Positions 1 to 11,110 of a stretch of DNA of 64,000 nucleotides are shown here, one piece after another (the first letter of the stretch is position 1; each line of letters begins with the position of its first letter). Below the pieces are notes generated by a model. That model was not told the DNA's origin. It saw only the letters and a program-made list of their open reading frames with translations, and did no database searches. Position numbers and translations under genes: made by a program. Origin of the DNA: Pelodera strongyloides (lineage: Eukaryota; Nematoda; Chromadorea; Rhabditida; Rhabditidae); contig JAANDG010000145.1 of NCBI GenBank assembly GCA_036852015.1, positions 186,001-250,000 of the forward strand, written 5' to 3'.

Positions 1-339
1 GCCATTTTGAATAAGGGCATGCCTGAACATCTTATAACATGTACATATTAATGAACCAATGAACATTTACCTGAAGTTTCGAAAAATTCATAAAAGATGC
101 CTTACTCATAGTGCAAACAACATCATATAGTCCTTTTGGATATAATTTGAAACATTTGGTTAGATAGACACATCGGACATCGATTTCATGCCAACTTTAG
201 GACCTCATAAAGAGTTTAGAAGTTTGTCACCGAATCCGCAGCGAAATCCACACTACATTTCAAGGATTTGGTATAAGCAGTAAACATTTCGTAAATCAAA
301 ATAAACGAAATGAGTTTCATTACATTAATTACTGATAAT

Positions 340-440
340 ACGTTTTAGACGTTTCATATAAGTATGCCCACTTGTTCGAAGTATGCCTGTGCCTGTGCAG
401 CATTGAAAGATGCCTCAGGCGGCGATAGCCGTCTGGTTTA
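340..440. repeat. Dispersed repeat fragment (GCCTCAGGCGGCGATAGCC family)
   Basis: The block TTTCATATAAGTATGCC followed by GCCTCAGGCGGCGATAGCC recurs at about 6388-6462 and 14404-14500. All three copies sit in non-coding sequence, so this is a dispersed element fragment. The palindrome-like GCCTCAGGC core is its most conserved part. Confidence 0.6.
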
Positions 441-484
441 CACATATATAAACAAAAAGAAACGATCTAGTAAATTACACATAT

Positions 485-1552
485 TTATCCACTTTTCTGA
501 CTTTTCTGACTTTTCTTCCTATTATTTGGTTTAACCACGGCTGATTTCGAATTTTTCCTAGCTGCTTGTATATCGTTGTAGACTTTAGTTTCAAATTTCA
601 CCATGCCGCAAAACGTTCCCGAGTGAGCCTAAAGTATATTTATTATCTTTATTTATATACTTTAACATGAACTTAACAATCACAATTAAAACATTTACTA
701 ATTATCATAATTGCGAATAAACTCACCCCACAAAGTCCTGTTTTGGGTGCAGCTTTCTTTGCGCATGCGCAGAATTTTTCATCGCATATCCCTTTAGATT
801 CGCCTTTCCAGTAGCATAAACTGTGATTATTGCAGCATTCTCGGTATAGGTCTGAAAGAATAGATCTTGTTTTTTCATGAAGCCACCTTTTATTCTTTTA
901 GCTCAAGAATCATTTTCTATGCACATTTACAACGGGACTTCTGAAGGTTGAACTGTCGTATTGACAGACGTCGAAAGATTGTTGGCCAGGCTGGGGAAGC
1001 CTGAGCCTAAGTATAGGCCTAAGCCTAAGCCTAAGCCTAAGCCTACCAAAGTCCCGAAATGAAATGGATGGGCCGCCACATCCGAGACCACCCGTTTTAT
1101 TGTAGACGGCGCACCGGCCAAAGTTTAACTAGTTCGACGTTGTATTCACAAGACACTCTTTAGTGTTCTAAGACTCTTATATGCGGTTACAGGCTGGTTA
1201 AAAACTAGTTTCGTGTCCAATATTGCAAGGCTAAGCTCGCTCAGTCACACTTGACTTTATTGCACATCATATACACACGTCTTTGAAATATTAATAATGA
1301 TTGGCAGAGCTGAGTACTGTTGGATCAAAATTTTAGCAAATGAACAATTAATCGCCGCGCACGAAGTTTCGCCGCGCAACATTTGTGTGCCAAGTTGTCG
1401 GCGCGCACCACAAAATACCTACTCAATCGAGGTTTGCAGTCCAATTGAACAAATAAATCCATCCAAAGGCCTGTTAGAGGTTCCACACCACAGTCCAATT
1501 TTGAATAGGTTGAAGTAATAAACATTGACAAAAGCAACAATAAGATCCACAT
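485..1552 (-). CDS. Secreted PLA2-like cysteine-rich protein, paralogue A (132 aa)
   Basis: Three coding exons: 1552-1423, 851-727 and 628-485 (130+125+144 bp), in phase throughout with canonical GT/AG borders, stop TAA at 485-487. Residues 1-17 form a signal peptide (MWILLLLLSMFITSTYS). Exon 2 carries the phospholipase A2 signature in degenerate form: CCNNHSLCYW, followed by a CD..FC.C block. The PLA2 consensus is CCxxHDxCY, so the active-site histidine is present but the following Asp is Ser. No glycine-rich calcium loop is visible. The tail is Lys/Ser-rich with a repeated KSQ. Exon structure and cysteine spacing match the genes at 2020-2782 and 15695-16874. Likely secreted and possibly not catalytic; target unknown. 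The family assignment comes from motif reading only. Confidence 0.8.
1017..1045. repeat. Interstitial nematode telomere repeat (GCCTAA, i.e. TTAGGC)
   Basis: Four perfect GCCTAA units plus a partial fifth, with a degenerate unit just upstream near 1004. The reverse complement is TTAGGC, the telomere repeat of many nematodes. It lies inside intron 1 of the PLA2-like gene A. Confidence 0.85.
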
Positions 1553-2019
1553 CTAAAATGTAACTATTATACTGTGAAGGGCACTCGGCATACATTCAAT
1601 TGTGTTAAATAAGAGTCCAATATAAATAATAAAACTGAAATGGAACGCAATATTTCATTTAGCCTACCAAGTGAGCCTTTTAAGAGTAACTGGCAATGAG
1701 ATCCGCTAGCATGTGTGTTCACCAACTTGAAGAACAAGTTAATGAACAAGTTAGCCTAACGATCGCGTTATATTTACTAATTTATCCTAACCTAATCATG
1801 CTTCCGTGTACCTCTAATGTTCGGAGTCCGCTATTAAGGTTCAGTTTAATATCTCTGACCAGAGCGAATTATCCCCATCTCTTCCCTAATACTATTCCCG
1901 AGCATGCCAACGACTAATTCGATAATGTTATCAGCAATCAGCTTTATCACAGCATACTAGTTAGGTTGCTTATATCCGACTTTATCTCATGCCGAGCCCC
2001 ATATCGCTGATCTACAACT

Positions 2020-2782
2020 ATGCATATTCGTTTACTTCTTTTTACTATATCTATTTTTATTTTCACCAGAGCTCAAGACGACAATTATAATAATGTGAAC
2101 TGTGGCACAGACACTTTTAATCGAATGATATTTGAACTGGGGATCAAACTGGAATGTCCCACAAAATTAAGTAAGCAATAATTTTTTACTGTTAATTTAA
2201 AAATCAGGCCTTCAAGTCAATTCTGAATGACCTAACTTTGATATTTGTGCTAGGCTACAAAGCTGTATTTTTATAGTATTTTTGAAATTTGGACAAAAGC
2301 AAGCGAGTATTAGAACGAACAGTGGAAAAATACTATAACTTATTGTTAGTGCACTGTAATTCTAAAGCGTGCGTTTTATAAAAAAAGCGTTTTAAAAAAG
2401 GTTTCCAATTTTCAGAAGAGCTAAACATTTGTTGTGAGCAACATCGATTGTGTTACTGGAAAACAAAAAGAAAGAAGATTTGTGATGATGAATTTTGTCA
2501 TTGTTCGGGAGTTGTACTGACTAAAGAAGGCAATTGTCACGTGAGTAATTATGGTGAATCATAAGCTATACGACACCTCTTGTATGAAATGCACCGGCGT
2601 TCAGGGATGTTCTCAATTTGCATGGAATACATAGAATGACTTAGAACGTAAAGACTGGTTTGCGTCGACCTTTCTTTGTATGTAAATTACTTTTCCAGAA
2701 ACATCGCCATAATTTCTGCTCTCTTCTCCGAATGGACACTAAAACTTACGCAGAAGTTCAAAAACAAAAAGCTGGAAAATAG
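2020..2782 (+). CDS. Secreted PLA2-like cysteine-rich protein, paralogue B (119 aa)
   Basis: Exons 2020-2170, 2416-2540 and 2699-2782 (151+125+84 bp), stop TAG at 2780-2782, AATAAA at 2799-2804. The N-terminal 19 residues are a signal peptide. Exon 2 encodes CCEQHRLCYW and then ICDDEFCHC, i.e. PLA2-type CCxxHxxCY with Arg in place of the Asp that follows the histidine. Exon 2 has exactly the same length (125 bp) and phase as in paralogue A, which lies about 470 bp away on the opposite strand (head to head), suggesting a shared promoter region and a local duplication. The C-terminal exon encodes one further Cys (NFC) and a basic tail. Probably a secreted PLA2-fold protein without normal catalysis. 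Confidence 0.8.
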
Positions 2783-2867
2783 TCACGTTATGTCTGTAAA
2801 TAAATATTATGGCAAATTTGTTTGAGTACAAAACACAGGAAGAGTTGTGCAGTTAAGCAAAATAACG

Positions 2868-3027
2868 GCCGGTTTTTGAAAAATGTATCTCACCGCATTC
2901 CCAGGTATTTAGGGATCGAAATGGGCAAATGGGGTCGGTTTTTTATTCTAATAATACTCATTTGCATATAATGCATGGCAATGTAGTTATTTGACATACG
3001 TTTCAAGAACCGGTAGTTATTTCGCGT
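2868..3027. mobile_element. Degenerate TTAA MITE, family A
   Basis: The left arm CGGCCGGTTTTTGAAAAATG and the right arm TTTCAAGAACCGGTAGTTAT are inverted versions of the family A terminus seen intact at 17917-18091. The outermost bases and the TTAA are eroded. Confidence 0.55.
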
Positions 3028-3456
3028 TGAAATTATGTGTTCGAATAGTAGTGTACATCTCGACAGAATGCTTGGTTATTGGATGGATTAGCCTGGAATG
3101 GAAATCAGTATCTTCTACTACATGGGAGGGCATATTTGTGAGCGTTTATATGAGCCGCTGATTCAACGTAAATGTAAATTCTCTACTTAAAATTCTCCAT
3201 TTCACGGTGCAAACTTGGATCAATCAGAGGTTTATCCACATTAGAATCTGGCATATTTTACCGTGTTTTGCATATATTTGCATAATATTTCGGAAATGCA
3301 GAATAGGCTAGTTGGAAAGCAGTGCAATAAGAAGTCAATACATGCACATGCTGTAGAATCTAATGAGCAACAGAAGTGTAAGAGGTCGGTTCGTTGAATT
3401 GTATTGATCACTTTATTGGTTTATAAAAATTTGAACTTATTTGAACCACGCTTTAA

Positions 3457-3619
3457 AGCGAAATGCTAGCCCCTTTGGAAAATTTGCATATGATAAGCAA
3501 ATCCTATGTATCCTATGCTAACTTTGTACGATCGTCTACGGCAATCGCGCAAAATTAGCATAGTATACATAGGATTTGCTTATCATATGCAAATTTTCCA
3601 AAGAGGCTGGCATTTCGCT
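3457..3619. mobile_element. Palindromic TTAA fold-back element
   Basis: TTAA (3453-3456) is followed by AGCGAAATGCTAGCCCC, and the right end GGCTGGCATTTCGCT is followed by TTAA (3620-3623). The arms are about 60 bp and nearly perfect (3457-3517 and 3560-3619), leaving a loop of about 40 bp. Sequence outside the right TTAA resembles the start of the family B terminus, so this copy appears inserted at, or next to, another element end. Confidence 0.8.
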
Positions 3620-4561
3620 TTAAAGCGGAATGGTGCGTGGGTTGTGAAGCACATAAAGGTTAAAAAACATATGTATTATACAGATGTCTCATTCTGCACC
3701 CTGGTGGCACTTCCGGGCACATAAATCCCCATAGTCCGTGGCGGCTTTGTCATCCAGCATGCACTTCAAAACTTAGCATAGAATTCAGCTAGATACAACC
3801 ACGTATGCTTGTTTTCAGCCACTCAAACACAAACGTCACACCGAACGCAAGTTTTCTATTTTTTTTTGTGACTCAACTTTTCTTTCTCTCATCTCATGCT
3901 CTTTCTCGTTCGTGCAATCCCCTTCCTCTATGACAGTGCTGTGACTCTGCTTGACCAATTGTACACCGCATCGCATAGCACATCATGTCGTGGTGTCCAT
4001 ACGGCGTCCGCATACTTCATGCCCCGGTGTTCATGCCTTCATGCAGTGTCTAGTAAACTCGTGCGGCTCCCGCGCCGTTTTTGACCTCATGTGACCTCAT
4101 GTCTATGCGATTATGCGCAGCCGTGTAGAATTGGCCCCCTACAATTAGAATCTAAAACTAATCTATACATTTTAGTACTCGTACCGCTTCCGACCCCTAT
4201 CCAACAAGATCACATAAAAGTAGTGAACGATCTTCGGATGAGTTTGTACGCAGAATTGTCAGAGATGCGGATCCTTTTTCGGAAATAGTGTCAGTTCGTT
4301 AAAGCAAAATATAGAAATATTTGTTAGAAATAGCTAATAAGTGCGAAGGTAAGGCAAACAAATGCAACAAGAAAGGCCATCGAAAGACAGGCATCAATGA
4401 CGAAACTCGATAGGTGCGCGGCGAAAAATGGGTTCGCCCAGGATTCGCCGCGCATTTCGCCCAGGCTTCGCTGGACTCTCGCCAGGTCCGGGCGAGTCCA
4501 CTGACTAGCCTTTCGCCAAAACCGGGTGAAGATTGGGCGAAAGCATATTAATTGTTTTTAG

Positions 4562-5516
4562 AATCTATTGCATAGGCACACTGTGGGTGCTTCTGTTCAC
4601 CATTTTGCTATGGTATGCGATAAAGGGTATGTATTACTATGTTTCGCCCGGTTTTTATTACTTTATTAGATTTATTTTCGATTGGCACACGGGTCGTTCT
4701 AAAGCTATCCGTGTACATTTAGCCACTCCTAATTACGATAATACTTGATAGATAATTAGTTTGTCATTGATAGATAAATACAACATTCAGCTCCAACAAT
4801 TCGGATACCCATACCAAATCAAGGCTTGAAAAGGGAAGACGTTTCACCTGCACCGAAAAGAATTCCCTCATGGATAACATTTATTTTCACCGAAGACACG
4901 AAATGCAACAAATTTGCGTAGGCAACGATTTTAACAGTGCAAACGTTCTTTATTTCTTTATTTACTTATTTATTAAAAGCACTGTCTGCAGTCAGCTTTC
5001 TTTGGGCAGGCTTTTTAGGACCACGAGCGTGCTGATACATTGGCTGGTGCGCAGCGCTCGGGTAGCACATTATATGTATTACCGCACACCACAACCACAC
5101 TGCGCCGGTGTGTAATAATAATCGCGTGCGCAGGTGACAGCGCCCGCGTCTAACATTTAGCGGAGTAGCCGCACGCACAGCGCGCCGAGAACGTAGTATA
5201 AGTTTGTTGTGGCGATGTGCAACGAACGGGCCAGGAAGCAGCTACGGGCGTGCATGCGGCGTGCATAAAATTAACTGGCTTGGCTGACCAACGCATATTT
5301 TGTAAGAAGGCTGTTATACCGCTTTAAATAACTTGTTATTAGTGTATAACTTTATGTAGTGAGTTATTAGTTTTGCCTTGCAGCGATTTGAAAAGTGGTG
5401 GTTTGGCCTCGGGATTACAAGAAGTAATTTACTGCACAACTGGAGCTCCATTAGAACAAGAAGTGAATCCAATACACAGGATCTACACTGATATGGCCCC
5501 CATGAATCGCATGTGA
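4562..5516 (+). CDS. Isolated candidate exons of an unidentified gene
   Basis: Three stretches look coding but could not be joined into one phase-consistent model. The first, 4562-4626, follows TTTTTAG and encodes a hydrophobic segment (IGTLWVLLFTILLWYAIK) ending at GTATGT. The second, 4791-4921, follows AACATTCAG and in the phase of the first gives APTIRIPIPNQGLKRED and a stop at 4919-4921. The third, 5384-5516, follows TGCCTTGCAG and encodes an open stretch beginning SDLKSGGLASGLQEVIYC and ending MNRM and TGA. Exons 1 and 2 together would give a small membrane-anchored protein with a proline-rich tail; no start is identified. Function unknown. Confidence 0.3.
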
Positions 5517-5517
5517 G

Positions 5518-6951
5518 ATGTTTAAAGCGAATAATCTAAAGCTCTTAGCGAAAAAATTTACATTGGCGCGCTTCACTGAACCCATACTCATACTCACCAC
5601 TATGACGTTTTTCTTTGGGACAAAATTCCCTGGGGACAGAAAATTGATGCCTAAAGTGAGAAGTGCAGGGAAAAGAAAGAAATTGCGTGGTGAATTCATT
5701 GGTGAATGTTGTTCTCAGGTCAGGTGAATGAGCGTAAAAGTAAAAGGAACAAATCAGGTCCGCGTAAGGGGCTTACAAAAACAGAGACTATCAAGACCAT
5801 ATAATTTACAAAACAAATATTTTCAGGAATCAATATATCAACTTAGTAGTTTGTAAAGTGTTAACTTCTAAATATGGACAACAATTTTTGGGCAAAACTA
5901 AAATTTTAGAGTTTTGGAGAATAATCGCGCTACCCCCAACATATTGCGAGATGCACTATCATATGCAGAAGTAAGAATGGTTTTCTTGGAAAAAAAAATA
6001 AAAATTAATAACAATAAAAATTAATAATAATAATAAAAATTAATAATAATAAAAATTAGTAATAATACAAATATCAAATAATAATAATAAAAATTAATAA
6101 TAATAAAAAATTAATAAAATAATAAAATAATAAATATAATAATTAATAATAATAAACAAATTAAATATAAAAAATCTATACAGAATCTTACCATAATAAA
6201 AATTATAAGAATCTTTTCTTTTATTATATAAAAGAGTAACTGTAGCGTAATTTGCATGCCGATGTGCGTTACGGAAATGCAAATTTTCGTGTTCGGGTAT
6301 AAAAAGAGTGTCGCAGATCAATATCGAAGTATGCATATGCAATTGTTTCCTATTATGCGAATTTCTTATGATACTTTTGAAGCTTTATATATAAGTATGT
6401 CCATGCTAAACCAATCATATTTCCATGTAAGTCGCCTCAGGCGGCGCGAGCCGATAGGTAATAAAATAATATTTTCAGGCCGCACTCGAGTGTGATGAGG
6501 TAAGTGAGACCTTTAAAATATTTATTTAAGACAATTATCTATCTGGAACTTTTTATTTTGTTAAGATCGTCGTTTACTAGTTTACTTCATAGCTTTGCAA
6601 ATCAATAAATTATATAATTTTCATTGAAGCAAATTTTAGGATAGTGGCCGTTCAGATGACTGGATAAATGATGCACTGTATTCTATAGAAGAGAAGTGGG
6701 TTTATTATTGAGAATATGCCTTTCTTGCTGTGGTGTTTTAAACTAATAGTTTATTATGTTCTCTTCACCAAGCTTCAGCCAGTTTGTTAGTCCAAGTATT
6801 ATTTTTCAGAATAGCGGTATCTGCGTCTGGCGCCACAGGTATGTTCGTGATAGTTCATGTTCATGACTTCTGAAAGACTCACTCACTCAAGACTCACTTC
6901 AGATACACAGATACACAGACACATGCATGCATGCACGCACAAGCACACACA

Positions 6952-7038
<87 letters not shown>

Positions 7039-9710
7039 TGGCCTCCTCATTCCCCATATAATAAGGATTGTTTAGAATGGACTGAATTACTGAAAGGCGG
7101 ACCAAAGAACAATTATAATCTAGTAAATGACATTGGACAACTGGCGCTCAGTGAGTCTATCTCTCTGATTCCACGTGGGATTTTTTTAAAGGGTCAGACC
7201 AGCCACTTCAGGTAACCTCCATTTGTAAGCATTCCATCTGATTCTCCGTGTTAAATATGGTAGGATGCAATAATATTTTTCCAATTTTCACACGCAACAT
7301 TCACGCAGTAACGACCAATTTACCGTAGAAGTCATACCCAGGAATGTAGCACAATTGTCACGCCCATTCGCGCTGATTGGCGAGTAACGCAACTGCCACG
7401 CCCATTCGAGCTGATTGGCGAGTAACGCAACTGCCACGCCCATTCGAGCTGATTGGCGAGTAACGCAACTGCCACGCCCATTCGAGCTGATTGGCGAGTA
7501 ACGCAATTGCCACGCCCTTTCGAGCTGATTGGCGAGTAACGCAATTGCCACGCCAAATATGGCACAGTTACCAATGCTCAGGAATTTGCGTGACAATTGC
7601 GTTAGATTCCTTGGTATGGTTGGATATGGTAAATTGCTCATTACTGCGAGGATATTGCATTGCGTGTGAAAATTGGAAAAATGTTGCATCCTACTATATT
7701 TAACACGGAGAATCAGATGGAGTTGTGAAAAATACGGGGATACCTGAGGCCATATGCACCACTCAATTCCCCGTGGGGAATTCCCCGTCTGTTTCTCTGC
7801 GTGTCTCACTTTAGAAGAATGCTATTTTCTGTCCCCAGGGAATTTTCCCCCGAGGGAATCGGAGTGGTGAATATGGCCTCAGAAGTGGACCTGACCCTAA
7901 GTGCGATTTTTCTACATATATCTATTTAAATCACTCCTTACCCGCTTAAGAAACTAGAAGATTGAATTTTCAGATTGCACCAAGGATTTTGAGCCACCCT
8001 CCATTGAAGCACATTTGGAGAAATTTGACGCCTGCTTTATCGACGCTCAAAAGTTGGTTTATTTCTTATATTTGTTTGTGTGGCAACTTCCCGAAAATGT
8101 AATATTGACAACATCATTGACAACACCAAAAACAAAGTCTACTGAAGTTATTCCTAGTCAAAGGTTGCAGTTTTTTGTCTATGCCCATCTATACTACCGT
8201 ATGTTCGAATATAAATGTGCCATAAGCTTTCCATACAGAGTCCGTAACACAATGAATAGTGATTTAGTGATGCAACGAACACGATTAATGACACAACTAG
8301 TGATTTATATTTATAATTTTTTGAGTGTAATGTTCTCAAAATACTAAAATTTCTTCGTTATACTTTCAGATCATATCTAAGAAGTTGGCACTATACGGTT
8401 GGTCTAATTTATATTTATTTTCTCGCGTCGTATAAGCAAACTGGCATTAACAATGGTGTTTATGTTGGAAAACTTCCTTCCCATGTATTTTATGCTAACT
8501 GTCGTATATTCAGTCAGCGTGTTTTTCTTAGTGGTAAACATTGCGTAAACATTGCGCGGCAAAGTAACATAGCAATTTTTCTTTGACACTTTATTATCGC
8601 AATTGTTCAGGACAAATATTGGATCACCGATTTCACAGCTTGTGCAATGTCCGTCGGGACTACGGCCCAATTCCGCGATAATGGTAATAAACGGACAACT
8701 ACAACATTTGGAGAAACGAGAAACATGGTCACTTATTGCTCCGATTTCTTTAAGTGAGTTTGTTTTAGTCGTCTGTATCGCTCATGCCTAAGACTATGAA
8801 ATGAATATGACGCAGGTACGAAACTTCAGCGGCTGGATAGCTTTCTGACGCGGTACACTTTCTAGGGTACACAACTATTAAACTAGCCGAAAACTGAACT
8901 GCGTAGCATATCAAAGATACGAGGATTTTTCACTCAAATGTGTTTGAAAGTATGCGTGTGCCGATGACTTGTACAGCACAAGTCCTGAGCATAGGCCTAT
9001 GACTTCTTCAGCACAGGTCCTGAGCATAGGCCTATGACTTGTTCAGCACAGGTCCTGAGCATAGGCCCATGACTTTGTTCAACACAGGACCTGAGCATAG
9101 GCCCATGACTTGTTCAGTACCGGTCCTGAGCATAGGCCTATGACTTGTTCAGCACCGGGCCTGAGCATAGGGCGAGCACGAGATTCGAGATGACCTATTA
9201 CTCCGCCTCAAAGCGAAATCCTGGCCGGTTTTTGAAACGCATCGAGTACATCAGAATTCTTATGCAGTATATGCAAATGAACATAAATTAGAATAAAAAA
9301 TCGCGCTAAATTCGAGCAAATTAGCATAAATACGTAATAATTCCATTGTCCACGATGCTTTTCAAGAACCGGCCGGTATTTAGCTTTAAATACGTTGAAG
9401 GAATCTGATATCATTCTGTATATAAATATTTCACAACGATGAAATCCCAATTGTTTCAGCGAATATGGACCTCTGGGCACAAGTTTCTCCGTCTTTCAAC
9501 GGAGAAAAACGGGAGTGAGAGAGTTCTATGCGTTCGCTTCCGGAGGGGGCGGATACAGAATTATGGAGGGACTCGCACGGATATCGCTAATTTATCGGCT
9601 CAAAAACGATGAAGACCCAAAGTTACGGGTACGTTAGACTCAACTTTTTTAGAGTAGCTCAACTTTTTTAATAATGGTGTATTCATAAAGATAAGACACT
9701 GTCAGAGACA

Positions 9711-9769
<59 letters not shown>

Positions 9770-10378
9770 GGACAGACGGACAGAGAGAGACAGAGAGACA
9801 GAGAGAGAAGAGAATTACAAAGCAGAATTTGCCTTTTTCAGAAACTAGCCCTCCATCTGCTAGCTGGCGAGGGTCCCTATCGATTCTACGATCCTTATAA
9901 TGATCGAGTGGTTGTAGATGATTTACGGAAATACATTGTAAGTATACCGACTAGCATTAGTTTATTTTTTATTTTTTATTTTTTTCCACTCATACATTTA
10001 TCAGTTTTCTGAACAACAATACGCAGATACCTAGTAACATTATAACGGTATCATACAGACATTGAGATGAATCCCGCAAGGTCCAAGAGGCGCAATTTGA
10101 TATGTATTTTTTTTAATTCATGATAATAAATTCCTTTAGAACTGGACGTATGCGCCCGATGACACCTTGCTCAGCAGTTTGCCGTTAAAAGAAAGAAGAC
10201 TTCATCAAAGAAGTGTAGGTTATATTTTACTTACATCCATAAATATATACATTAGGCAAGCGTTAGAGCAACCAGACGTAGACAGGCGTTGTTCAATAAT
10301 GGAGACAGCTTTAGAAAGACGAGAAATCGTCTCAAAAATATTCTTACTAATAATTATACAAGGCTGGGACCCACGTGA
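5518..10378 (+). CDS. Unrecognised ten-exon gene (about 293 aa)
   Basis: Exons 6479-6499, 6640-6695, 6810-6838, 7974-8056, 8611-8753, 9460-9514, 9842-9937, 10140-10214 and 10256-10378 (stop TGA 10376-10378) join in phase at every border (681 bp). An exon at 5518-5718, starting MFKANNLKLLAKK and ending GECCSQ, fits as the N-terminus in phase 0 but is less certain. The protein has scattered cysteines in its first half (ECDE, TDCTKDFEPP, FDACFIDAQ, TACAMSV, TYCSDFF), a GPYRFYDPYNDRVVVDDL block and a strongly basic C-terminus (SVRATRRRQALFNN). I recognise no domain. The phase agreement over eight junctions is the main support. Introns contain a CA microsatellite, an inverted-repeat element, a 35-bp tandem array and a TTAA MITE. 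Confidence 0.6.
5990..6175. repeat. AT-rich simple repeat (AATAATAAAAATT-like)
   Basis: Degenerate tandem runs of AATAATAATAAAAATT over about 180 bp in the presumed first intron of the gene 5518-10378. Confidence 0.8.
6943..7032. repeat. CA microsatellite
   Basis: About 45 dinucleotide units of CA/AC with two short interruptions (CACC, CCCC). Threonine/histidine ORFs read through it are artefacts. Confidence 0.95.
7228..7722. mobile_element. Inverted-repeat element carrying a minisatellite
   Basis: Sixty-odd bp at the left (7228-7292, starting CATCTGATTCTCCGTGTTAA) recur inverted at the right (7661-7722), including CCAATTTTCACACGCAA. The interior holds a 38-bp tandem array. I did not find a clear target duplication, so the class is unknown. 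Confidence 0.7.
7359..7556. repeat. 38-bp minisatellite, 5 units plus a partial
   Basis: Units begin at 7359, 7397, 7435, 7473 and 7511, with a partial at 7549. The core is CACGCCCATTCGAGCTGATT. On the minus strand each unit carries CCAAT and GGGCGTGG, both resembling promoter boxes. Confidence 0.9.
7741..7886. repeat. Imperfect inverted repeat around a GGGGAATTCCCC core
   Basis: CCTGAGGCCATATGCACCAC near 7743 is inverted as GTGGTGAATATGGCCTCAG near 7863. Inside, CCCCGTGGGGAATTCCCC and GGGAATTTTCCCC repeat the palindrome theme. Probably a small fold-back element. Confidence 0.6.
8963..9172. repeat. Tandem array, about six units of 35-36 bp
   Basis: Unit core TGACTTGTTCAGCACAGGTC followed by CTGAGCATAGGCCTA, with point changes between units and one extra T in the fourth. 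It lies in the intron between exons 8611-8753 and 9460-9514. Confidence 0.9.
9212..9385. mobile_element. TTAA MITE, family A, copy 1
   Basis: The left end AGCGAAATCCTGGCCGGTTT and right end CCGGCCGGTATTTAGCT are inverted. The right flank is TTAA (9386-9389) and the left flank is TCAA, a one-base variant of it. About 174 bp, no ORF. Confidence 0.75.
9713..9812. repeat. GA-rich simple repeat
   Basis: GA runs interspersed with GACAGA/GACG units, located just before the exon that starts at 9842. Confidence 0.95.
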
Positions 10379-11110
10379 AAAGGGGAATATATAGGTGTCG
10401 TCTGATATAGAGTGTTTCACAGTAATTTTTCTGAAACCCTTTTTTTTCTTCATAAGAAAATTAAACAAAATGATTTCCCAGGCTTGGGGGACTTCTATTC
10501 CGGCCCCAACCTACACTCATTTTCATATAATACAGAGGACGGCAGTTTTACATTTCACAAACCGCCTGATATACCGATTTAATCTAATATTGATTTTCAG
10601 ATATTGATTTTTCAAAGCACCGATACAAATCGTGATTTGCAAGTGCTAGTGGACGGGTGTTATTACAAGTGTGAAAATGACAGAACATGATTTAGTTAAC
10701 TTATTAAATACTTGAATTCACACTTTTTTTTTTGTTTTTTTTTTTATACTATAGTTGTTTTAATATTTCAATCTCTTGACGTGGGTTTTATTTTTTTTTT
10801 TTTTCTTAATTTGTTTATTTATTACAAGCTCTTTAAATTTTCACTTTCATTCGTACTTTTTTTTCTTTTTTAATTTTTTAATTTTCTCTCGTTTAATTTA
10901 ATATTTGTATATTTGCTCTTTTCGTACAAACGTTGTGCCTTTGGCTTTTGTGTGATTCGAAGTAATACATTTATTTTTACAATAAAATTCAATACTGATT
11001 TATTAACGTTTTATTGATATTTACAGGCATATGTACAAGTTTTCAAATTAAAGAACAAAACAGAAAAAGCGAAATTGCAAATTATTAAGTCAAAATAAAT
11101 AAAAATGAAA

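Larger units (their letters stand above)
2783..4561. other. Non-coding stretch with element remnants
   Basis: Apart from the two elements above, I see no supportable exon. The segment 4395-4545 is enriched in GGCGAA / TTCGCC motifs in both orientations, unlike the AT-rich surroundings. It looks like a decayed repeat. Confidence 0.4.

Noticed and set aside
6899..7215. ORFs on both strands rich in His/Thr or Cys/Val
   Set aside because: They are translations of the CA microsatellite.
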